This document shows, piece by piece, positions 1-5,097 of a stretch of 5,762 nt of DNA. Every line of letters begins with the position of its first letter. Within the stretch, counting starts at the first letter, position 1. The notes below the pieces were generated by a model. It ran no database searches. It saw only the letters and a program-made list of their open reading frames with translations, and had not been told where the DNA came from. The position numbers were made by a program, and so were the translations under genes. The stretch is from Acidimicrobiales bacterium (GTDB taxonomy: Bacteria > Actinomycetota > Acidimicrobiia > Acidimicrobiales > Ilumatobacteraceae): positions 1 to 5,762 of the forward strand of contig JAURNB010000008.1 of NCBI GenBank assembly GCA_030830415.1, written 5' to 3'.

Positions 1-1
1 C

Positions 2-892
2 GAAATTTGGCGCAACGTATTGTCGCTGCTCACCGAAGCGCAAAGCGATGGCGTACCCATTGTTGCGCAAGTTGCTGGGCGCACCATTGGTGTACTCATG
101 TGCTTAGAAGGAAGCGCTCACCCACTTCTTTTTCATCCTGCTTACAACGAAGTAGCACACCTTCCTCTTGCAGAACGCTGCAAGGCGCTCCAAGAGCCAC
201 AGTTGCGTGAACGCATTATCAATGAAATGCCAAATGATGGCGGGCTTTTTCAAAAAGTAATTCTCGATAATGCCTCACACATGTTCCCTGTCATGTCGGC
301 AAACATCGACTACGAGCCACTCCCCTCAGCCAGTGCAACTGCAATCGCAATGAACGCAAATAAAAAGGTGATGGAAATACTTCTTGACCAACTCGTTGCA
401 AATGAAGGTCACGGTCTCATCTATATGCCGTTCTTTAACTACGCATACGGCGATTTGTCGTTCAACTATGAGGCACATCAGCATCCAGGTACCCGCATGG
501 GCCTCAGCGATGCTGGCGCACACTGCGGAGCAATATGCGATGGAGGAACACCCACGTTCATGCTCACCCACTGGGTGCGCGACCGCACCCGTGGTGGGAA
601 ACTCCCACTAGAGCACGTCGTGCACCGCCAAACTCAGCAAACAGCGGCGCTATATGGGCTCACCGACCGCGGGCATATTGCTCCGGGAAAACGTGCAGAC
701 ATCAACATCATCAATTTTGAGAAGTTGAATTTCACCATGCCGTACATGGCTTACGATTTACCTGCACAAGGTCGACGCTTAGTTCAACAAGCAATTGGTT
801 ACGACGCAACATTCGTTGCCGGAACACAAATTGTCGATTCCGATCACTTCACTGGAGCACTTCCTGGGAACTTAGTTCGCGGACCACGTTAA
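2..892 (+). CDS. N-acyl-D-amino-acid deacylase-like amidohydrolase, C-terminal part (5' partial)
   Basis: The reading frame is open to the left window edge (first whole codon at base 2) and stops with TAA at 890-892, so about 296 codons are visible. Full members of the D-aminoacylase branch of the amidohydrolase superfamily usually have 500-600 residues, so roughly the first half is missing. The TTG at base 20 is internal, not a start. The visible part holds the signature SDAGAH (bases 506-523), whose Asp (509-511) is the expected metal or catalytic ligand at the end of the TIM barrel. Next come GGTPTFMLTHWVRD, the family-typical helix with the HRQTQQTAALYGL segment, and the C-terminal beta-sandwich marker HIAPGKRADINIINF. 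These proteins hydrolyse N-acyl-D-amino acids or related amides in the cytoplasm. The histidine ligands of the N-terminal half lie outside the window, so the substrate cannot be judged. Family assignment is firm; exact specificity is not. The small membrane-protein gene follows 17 nt downstream, probably on the same transcript. Confidence 0.9.
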   Translation, partial: EIWRNVLSLLTEAQSDGVPIVAQVAGRTIGVLMCLEGSAHPLLFHPAYNEVAHLPLAERCKALQEPQLRERIINEMPNDGGLFQKVILDNASHMFPVMSANIDYEPLPSASATAIAMNANKKVMEILLDQLVANEGHGLIYMPFFNYAYGDLSFNYEAHQHPGTRMGLSDAGAHCGAICDGGTPTFMLTHWVRDRTRGGKLPLEHVVHRQTQQTAALYGLTDRGHIAPGKRADINIINFEKLNFTMPYMAYDLPAQGRRLVQQAIGYDATFVAGTQIVDSDHFTGALPGNLVRGPR

Positions 893-909
893 GCAAGTAC
901 GGTAGGAGC

Positions 910-1080
910 ATGGCTAAATGGCGACATGCTCTTGCAATTGGTATTGGTGTTCTTGGAGCAATCGTTGCTGTTGTGTCTGGAGGCGACCCTGCAGCGCTCA
1001 GCATTGCTCTTGGTGGCGGGCTGAGCACCGGTCTTGGCTATTGGATTGGCGCTTTGCTCCATCGCCGACGCGACTCTTGA
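910..1080 (+). CDS. Small hypothetical membrane protein, 56 residues
   Basis: ATG at 910 and TGA at 1078-1080 give a 56-residue protein I do not recognise by family. It begins MAKWRHAL, then has a hydrophobic stretch rich in Gly, Ile and Val (about residues 7-23). A polar turn SGGDP (23-27) follows, then a second Gly/Leu-rich hydrophobic stretch (about 28-50), and a basic tail HRRRDS. This reads as a helical hairpin with both positively charged ends inside the cell. An AGGAG lies at 904-908, only one base before the ATG, which is unusually tight. The gene sits 17 nt after the amidohydrolase stop, so co-transcription is likely. Its last 43 bases overlap the 3' end of the convergent permease gene. 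Codon use resembles that of the neighbours. It is supported only by composition, position and the ribosome-site remnant, so it could be a chance frame. Function unknown. Confidence 0.55.
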   Translation: MAKWRHALAIGIGVLGAIVAVVSGGDPAALSIALGGGLSTGLGYWIGALLHRRRDS

Positions 1081-1844
1081 AAAACTAAACGTCCAGCCAC
1101 AACAATGAGCAAGGTGGCGAACAAAGCATTCGACAACGATTCAGAGAGTCGTGAAGAAATCCAGCCACCTGCAATCGCCGATAAAATACCGCCGACTCCC
1201 ACAATGACTGCGGCACGGATATCGACATTGCTGGCAGATCTGTTGCGTAACGTACCCGTTATTGCCGTAGGGATAATGACTGCTAACGACGTGCCTTTCG
1301 CAATGACGTTGGGCAAGCCAAGCAACACCATCATCGCAGGGATCATGATGACTCCTCCCCCTACTCCTAGCAAACCTGCCAACACTCCAGTAGCAACGCC
1401 CACAGCTATCAGCACAATACAAATGAGAAGAGTTAATTGGTCACGTCCGGAACCAGAGGTACTCCAATACAAACGCACGGCTGAAATGATGAGTACTGCA
1501 GCAAAACCCATACTTAAAACTTCATGCTTCACGGTCTTTAAAAGTTTTGTCCCGAGCAAGGCTCCCGCTACTGCTCCAATTGCCAAAAACAATGCAACAG
1601 GCCAATCAACATGATCATGGGCCCAATAGGTCACCAAGCTTGAAATGGAAATAGGAAGCACCGCTGCAAGCGATGTTCCATGCGCACGACGTTGATCCAT
1701 TTTCGCGAAAAAAACCAACCCAGGCACAATAAGAATTCCGCCGCCCACGCCGAAGATGCCCGATAAAAGGCCAGCAGCAAGCCCCACAAGGATAATGACC
1801 CCAAATTTTCCTTGCTCGGTTGCCTTTTCTACGGGTGAATTCAC
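1038..1844 (-). CDS. TauE/SafE family sulfite/organosulfonate-type membrane permease
   Basis: An integral membrane protein of 268-270 residues, close to the usual family length, with about eight hydrophobic segments. It shows the internal duplication of the TauE/SafE (DUF81) family. Repeat one has GLLSGIFGVGGGILIVP (about residues 27-43, counted from the TTG) followed by AHGTSLAAVLPIS (56-68). Repeat two has GVLAGLLGVGGGVIMIP (155-171) followed by AKGTSLAVIIPTA (184-196). Family members export or import small anions such as sulfite, sulfoacetate or other organic acids. The substrate here is unknown. The start is uncertain between TTG at 1850 and GTG at 1844. I prefer the GTG because it forms a 4-nt GTGA overlap with the stop of the oxidoreductase gene, typical of translational coupling. 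A GGAA lies directly before it. The 3' end overlaps the convergent small membrane-protein gene by 43 bases. Confidence 0.9.
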   Translation of the reverse strand: MNSPVEKATEQGKFGVIILVGLAAGLLSGIFGVGGGILIVPGLVFFAKMDQRRAHGTSLAAVLPISISSLVTYWAHDHVDWPVALFLAIGAVAGALLGTKLLKTVKHEVLSMGFAAVLIISAVRLYWSTSGSGRDQLTLLICIVLIAVGVATGVLAGLLGVGGGVIMIPAMMVLLGLPNVIAKGTSLAVIIPTAITGTLRNRSASNVDIRAAVIVGVGGILSAIAGGWISSRLSESLSNALFATLLIVVAGRLVFQESRRRWSKAPIQ

Positions 1845-2692
1845 TTCCAAACGCTCGCGAATAGCTCTGGATATTCCTTGATGTGCTTCACATTGAGAGG
1901 TCGGGGCAAGCTCACGATGGCAAGGCCCACTCCTGCATCTTCATAGGCAAGAGCTCGCTCAATTGCTTCGGCTTCACTCATGCGATCTACCCAGAGTTGA
2001 GTAGAAATACGAATGGTAGAGATATCACGACCAATTTCGTCGCAACATTCCTTGAGTCGAGCAACTGACTTCTTCAAATCACCGAGCGGATCTTCGCTGT
2101 TGCCTGGGAAGTTCCAGTGGTCTGCATACTGCGCAACAAGAGGCAACGTGCGTTTCATACCGCCACCACCAATGAGTACGGGTGGCATCGGTTGTTGAAT
2201 GGGTTTCGGTTCACAATACGCATCGGTGAGAGTGAAATATTTTCCATTGAAAGAACTCTGCTTCTGCGTGAGCATCAATTTGATGACTTCAAGACCTTCC
2301 GCAAAACGATCGAATCGTTCCGTCATCGTTCCGAGTTCAATTCCGTAAGCGTTGCACTCATCTTCGTTCCATGCCGCACCAACACCGAACTCCAATCGTC
2401 CGCCGCTTGTGTGGTCGAGTGTTGCTGCCATATTTGCCAACACTGCTGGGTGGCGATACACCATGCCCGTTACCATCACTCCGCCACGCAACCGCTTTGT
2501 GGCTTGCAGTAATGCGGTGAGGGTAATCCAACCTTCCATGCATGGGCCGGAACGATCGCCTGTAAAAATAGGTTCGAAATGGTCAAAGGTCCAGCCGCTT
2601 TCCCAAAAAGGAATGGCGTCAGCCGCGGTCCATATGTCGAGCATTTCCTGCCAGGTGCAGACCTGTGGTGCTGTTGCAAATGCAAACTTCAT
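1841..2692 (-). CDS. F420-dependent luciferase-like (LLM class) oxidoreductase
   Basis: A full-length, 283-residue TIM-barrel protein of the bacterial luciferase-like superfamily, F420-dependent branch. Recognisable segments in order are WTFDHFEP (34-41), the strand VTGMVYRHPAVLA (74-86), and TLDHTSGGRLEFGVGAAWNE (91-110), which in this family forms part of the cofactor pocket. These are followed by ERFDRFAEGLEVIK (125-138) and PPVLIGGGGMKRTLPLVAQYADHWN (170-194), the phosphate-binding segment. Such enzymes use reduced coenzyme F420 (some relatives use FMNH2) for hydride transfer or monooxygenation of varied substrates in the cytoplasm. The substrate cannot be read from sequence. The ATG at 2692 is well supported by GGAGG at 2701-2697 with a 4-nt A spacer. 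It is the first gene of an operon with the TauE/SafE permease and is transcribed divergently from the DUF2786 gene. Confidence 0.92.
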   Translation of the reverse strand: MKFAFATAPQVCTWQEMLDIWTAADAIPFWESGWTFDHFEPIFTGDRSGPCMEGWITLTALLQATKRLRGGVMVTGMVYRHPAVLANMAATLDHTSGGRLEFGVGAAWNEDECNAYGIELGTMTERFDRFAEGLEVIKLMLTQKQSSFNGKYFTLTDAYCEPKPIQQPMPPVLIGGGGMKRTLPLVAQYADHWNFPGNSEDPLGDLKKSVARLKECCDEIGRDISTIRISTQLWVDRMSEAEAIERALAYEDAGVGLAIVSLPRPLNVKHIKEYPELFASVWK

Positions 2693-2696
2693 TTTT

Positions 2697-2701
2697 CCTC
2701 C
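2697..2701 (-). promoter_or_regulatory. Ribosome binding site of the F420-type oxidoreductase
   Basis: On the minus strand GGAGG is followed by AAAA and then the ATG at 2692-2690. This is the strongest Shine-Dalgarno match in the window and fixes the start of the oxidoreductase. Confidence 0.75.
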
Positions 2702-2715
2702 ATCTCGCTTCGTTC

Positions 2716-2721
2716 ACCTTA
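2716..2721 (-). promoter_or_regulatory. Putative -10 element for the oxidoreductase/TauE operon
   Basis: The minus-strand hexamer TAAGGT fits the TANNNT consensus of actinobacterial housekeeping promoters. A transcript starting about 7 nt downstream, near 2709, would have a leader of about 17 nt that includes the GGAGG. No convincing -35 hexamer is seen, and a single hexamer match is weak evidence. Confidence 0.3.
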
Positions 2722-2728
2722 TGCGACC

Positions 2729-2748
2729 AGTTCGTACTGCGCAGAACT
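2729..2748. repeat. Short inverted repeat in the divergent promoter region
   Basis: Arms AGTTC (2729-2733) and GAACT (2744-2748) are separated by 10 bases. An overlapping perfect 8-bp palindrome, CTGCGCAG, lies at 2737-2744. The repeat lies between the two divergent genes and touches the plus-strand -10-like element, where an operator would be expected. Arms this short can occur by chance, and no regulator gene lies nearby. Confidence 0.3.
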
Positions 2749-2753
2749 ACTCT
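2748..2753 (+). promoter_or_regulatory. Putative -10 element giving a leaderless DUF2786 transcript
   Basis: TACTCT fits TANNNT and ends six bases before the A of the ATG at 2760. That is the spacing seen when transcription starts at the first base of the start codon. No Shine-Dalgarno sequence precedes 2760 or the alternative ATG at 2721, which agrees with leaderless translation, common in Actinomycetota. No clear -35 box is visible. Confidence 0.35.
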
Positions 2754-2759
2754 GACTCC

Positions 2760-3473
2760 ATGGCCGATGACACTTCTGCTCTGCATCAAAAGATTCGCGC
2801 CATTTTGGAACGGGCAAATCACCCCAATACCCCACAAGCTGAAGCAGAAACAGCGCTTGCGCTGGCATTTCGCCTCATGCAAAAACACAATATTTCGGAA
2901 TCGGATTTCATTTCCGATAAAGCAGACACCTGTCATCGCTCCATTACATCTCAACAATTTGTACTTACAGGCCCATACCGCGTGCGCCGCGGGGCACTTC
3001 TTCACGTCATTTCACTTGCAGTGAACTGCGCTTCGTACCGCGACATGATGGATACCGCACCAAACACGGTCACCATGGTTGCATTTGGCTCTCCACATGA
3101 TCTGTATTCACTGGAAATTCTCTTTACAACAGCCGAGTTACTTGCATTGCGCACCATGCCACAAGGCGATCGCCGCTTTCGCACCTCGTGGTGGCAAGGT
3201 TTCACCGTCGGTGTCGATAAAAAACTCAAACAAGAAAACTCGTCACTCATTCGAGAAGCCCCAGGTGCCGGACTTGTTTTAGTAGAGCAAGCGAAACGTG
3301 CCGACGCAGAAATGCGACTGGCTACTCCCCATTTACGCAGTTCTTCCACCACTTACTCTTCCGATCGTGATGCATTTTCCGCAGGCAGATCTGCAGGGTC
3401 ACAGTTCAGCAGTTCAAAAAATCGGCTCCACTCATTGCCCCGCGCACTCGGAAGAGGGAAATCCTCCTCATGA
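2760..3473 (+). CDS. DUF2786 domain-containing protein
   Basis: A 237-residue protein whose N-terminus is a DUF2786 domain. KIRAILERANHPNT (11-24) followed by EAETALALAFRLMQKHNIS (28-46) matches the helical signature in which a short KI.A.L..A helix precedes an EAE..A...A..LM.K..I helix. The middle (about 72-135) is an alpha/beta region with VAFGSPHDLYSLEILFTTAELL. A conserved-looking RTSWWQGFTVGVDKKLK (141-157) follows, then GLVLVEQAKRADAE (171-184). A Ser/Arg-rich tail with AFSAGRSAGSQ (205-215) ends the protein. There is no signal peptide or membrane segment. Function of the family is unknown; phage and host genomes carry it. The ATG at 2760 is chosen because the domain starts at once and a -10-like element sits six bases upstream. 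ATG at 2721 would add 13 residues. The gene overlaps the metallohydrolase gene by four bases (ATGA), so the two products are probably made together. Confidence 0.85.
   Translation: MADDTSALHQKIRAILERANHPNTPQAEAETALALAFRLMQKHNISESDFISDKADTCHRSITSQQFVLTGPYRVRRGALLHVISLAVNCASYRDMMDTAPNTVTMVAFGSPHDLYSLEILFTTAELLALRTMPQGDRRFRTSWWQGFTVGVDKKLKQENSSLIREAPGAGLVLVEQAKRADAEMRLATPHLRSSSTTYSSDRDAFSAGRSAGSQFSSSKNRLHSLPRALGRGKSSS
3454..3458 (+). promoter_or_regulatory. Ribosome binding site of the metallohydrolase gene
   Basis: GAGGG inside the end of the DUF2786 gene lies 11 nt before the ATG at 3470. With the ATGA overlap it supports translation by re-initiation as well as direct entry of ribosomes. Confidence 0.45.
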
Positions 3474-3883
3474 GCGACCCCACTGAAGTTGCACTCACCT
3501 ATGAGGTCGAGCAGAAATTTGCCGAGGCGATGCCGACACGCACTCTTTTGATGTCAGAAGCAAGCACATGGCTGCGTGATATTTGCGAGCAAGAAGACCT
3601 TGATGTTCCGCATTTAGATTCTCATGCTCTCCCGCAACGCATAGAGGCGGTCGCCATAGCGGAAACATGGTGCATCTTGGTGAACGGAGTTGCCCCTACT
3701 CAACACACCATATTGCATGAGCTTGCACATCTCTCATGCGCAAACAAGGGTCACGGAAAAGAGTTCCGCACACAGCTCGTTTCCTATATCCGCCGCTACA
3801 TCTCACTAGAGCACGCTGCGCTTCTACATTCTCTTTTTGTCAACGCCCAACTAAGTGTTGAGCCGTTTTCCGCCACTCGCTAA
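3470..3883 (+). CDS. Small zinc metallohydrolase (HExxH), TIGR04338/SprT-like
   Basis: A 137-residue cytoplasmic protein with the zinc-protease signature HELAH (83-87), giving two His ligands and the catalytic Glu84. GHGKEF (94-99) follows, and its His95 is the likely third ligand. The spacing and the GHG.EF motif are those of SprT-like and WSS1-like peptidases. The segment FRTQLVSYIRRYISLEHAALLHSLF (99-123) resembles the C-terminus of the actinobacterial metallohydrolase family TIGR04338, which as I recall tends to lie beside DUF2786 genes, as here. The N-terminal third has no recognisable domain. The start overlaps the upstream stop (ATGA at 3470-3473). The TAA stop at 3881-3883 overlaps the stop of the convergent thiolase gene. 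Peptidase activity is inferred from the motif; the substrate and any link to DNA-protein crosslink repair are unknown. Confidence 0.85.
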   Translation: MSDPTEVALTYEVEQKFAEAMPTRTLLMSEASTWLRDICEQEDLDVPHLDSHALPQRIEAVAIAETWCILVNGVAPTQHTILHELAHLSCANKGHGKEFRTQLVSYIRRYISLEHAALLHSLFVNAQLSVEPFSATR

Positions 3884-5085
3884 TCGAGTTCGCTGCCCAC
3901 AACACTCACAAAGCTCACGCATGCTCCTGGGGCACCGCCCAAGTTATGTGTGAGTGCTTTTGTTTTCACAGAGTCTTTCTGGCCCACTCCAGGAATTTGA
4001 CGTGCACCTGCTTCACCACGCAATTGGGTCCAGCACTCAAAAAGCATGCGTAAGCCCGATGCGCCAATGGGGTGCCCAAATGACTTCAAACCGCCGTCAG
4101 GGTTCACCGGAAATTCGCCGTCGAGGTCGTAGGTTCCGGCAAGCACTTCTTTCCATGCCGTTCCCCGCTCGGCGAAACCGAGGTCTTCCATCAAGACCAG
4201 TTCAGTGGGCGTAAAGCAGTCGTGCACTTCAGCCATAGCCAACTCTGCACGCGGGTCGGTAATTCCAGCCTGCTTATAGGCATCGTTGGCGCTGTGCACC
4301 ACTTCATCAAATGTGGTGTAGTCATATGAAGGGTCAATAGGGCCAGCGGCTGGCCCCGCTACGAACGACAGCGCCTTTACATAGATGGGACGATCGGTGT
4401 ATTTGTGAGCATCTTCAACGCGCACGATGATTGCTGCTGCAGAACCATCGCTTACGCCGCTGCAATCGAAAATACCCAACTGGCCAGCAATCAGTGGAGA
4501 AGCAGCAATGGTTTCTTTCGACACTTCTTTTTTGAACTGTGCACGTGAGTTCAAGGCACCATTGCGGTGGTTCTTCCATGCAATGCGCGTGAGTACGTCT
4601 TTCAATTCCGCTTCATCTACTCCGTATTTGTTGGCATATGCCGGTGCCAACAATGAAAAGCTTGCTGGAGCGGTAACGGTTGCCTGAGTGCCGTCACTTG
4701 CTGGTGCGCTGACGACCAAACCGGAATAACCAGAGTCTTTGAGCTTCTCTACGCCAATCGCCATCACCACGTCATACGCGCCAGACGCAACGGCATAACA
4801 CGCGTTACGAAATGCTTCGCTACCAGTTGCGCAATAGTTTTCCACGTGCGTCACTGGCTTGTGTTGAATTTTCAATGGCCGGCTCAGCGTGAGCCCCGAC
4901 AAACCAGAGCCCATTGTTCCTAACCAAAATGCATCAACATCGTCGAGGGCAATACCTGCACTAGCTAAAGCAGCACTCGATGAATCGATGAGCAGGTCGT
5001 CGGTGCTCTTGTTCCAATGCTCACCAAAGTTGGTGCAACCCATTCCGATAATTGCCACTTTGTCGCGAATTCCATGACTTGCCAT
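3880..5085 (-). CDS. SCP2-type thiolase (acetyl-CoA acetyltransferase family)
   Basis: A full-length 401-residue thiolase-fold protein of the SCP-x/SCP2-thiolase branch, as found in lipid, sterol and short-chain acyl-CoA metabolism. It catalyses, or reverses, CoA-dependent cleavage of 3-ketoacyl-CoA. Visible active-site blocks are ENYCATGSEA (82-91) with the nucleophile Cys85, AEVHDCFTPTE (285-295) with His288 and Cys290, GGLKSFGHPIGASG (331-344) with catalytic His338, and the C-terminal HNLGGAPGAC (380-389). All key residues are present, so it should be a thiolase rather than one of the Ltp2-type aldolases of this fold, which use other residues. The start ATG at 5085 follows a GGGGG run (5094-5090) by four bases. 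The gene lies 12 nt after the HMGCS-like/OB-fold gene and is very likely its partner. The stop overlaps that of the metallohydrolase gene by four bases. Confidence 0.92.
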   Translation of the reverse strand: MASHGIRDKVAIIGMGCTNFGEHWNKSTDDLLIDSSSAALASAGIALDDVDAFWLGTMGSGLSGLTLSRPLKIQHKPVTHVENYCATGSEAFRNACYAVASGAYDVVMAIGVEKLKDSGYSGLVVSAPASDGTQATVTAPASFSLLAPAYANKYGVDEAELKDVLTRIAWKNHRNGALNSRAQFKKEVSKETIAASPLIAGQLGIFDCSGVSDGSAAAIIVRVEDAHKYTDRPIYVKALSFVAGPAAGPIDPSYDYTTFDEVVHSANDAYKQAGITDPRAELAMAEVHDCFTPTELVLMEDLGFAERGTAWKEVLAGTYDLDGEFPVNPDGGLKSFGHPIGASGLRMLFECWTQLRGEAGARQIPGVGQKDSVKTKALTHNLGGAPGACVSFVSVVGSELD

Positions 5086-5097
5086 TATTCCCCCGGT

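Noticed and set aside
918..1080. Alternative start ATG at 918, well spaced from the AGGAG at 904-908
   Set aside because: This frame gives an improbable Cys- and Trp-rich product, while the frame from 910 gives a coherent membrane hairpin.
1105..1614. 169-codon open frame on the plus strand
   Set aside because: It lies wholly opposite the TauE/SafE gene, whose duplicated motifs prove the minus strand is coding. The frame is a by-product of that codon bias.
2352..2759. Long upstream extension of the DUF2786 reading frame
   Set aside because: The frame is open but lies antisense to the oxidoreductase gene, has no family similarity, and the DUF2786 domain begins right after the ATG at 2760.
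2619..3005. 128-codon minus-strand frame across the divergent region
   Set aside because: It overlaps the starts of two well-supported genes and has no recognisable domain or ribosome site.
3884..3960. Intrinsic terminator near the convergent gene ends
   Set aside because: No GC-rich stem followed by a T-run could be found on either strand.
3880..5085. Possible Ltp2-type steroid side-chain aldolase instead of a thiolase
   Set aside because: DUF35 partners also occur with Ltp2 aldolases, but this protein keeps the thiolase nucleophile Cys85, the HDCF block and the GHPIGASG His, so a thiolase is the simpler reading.
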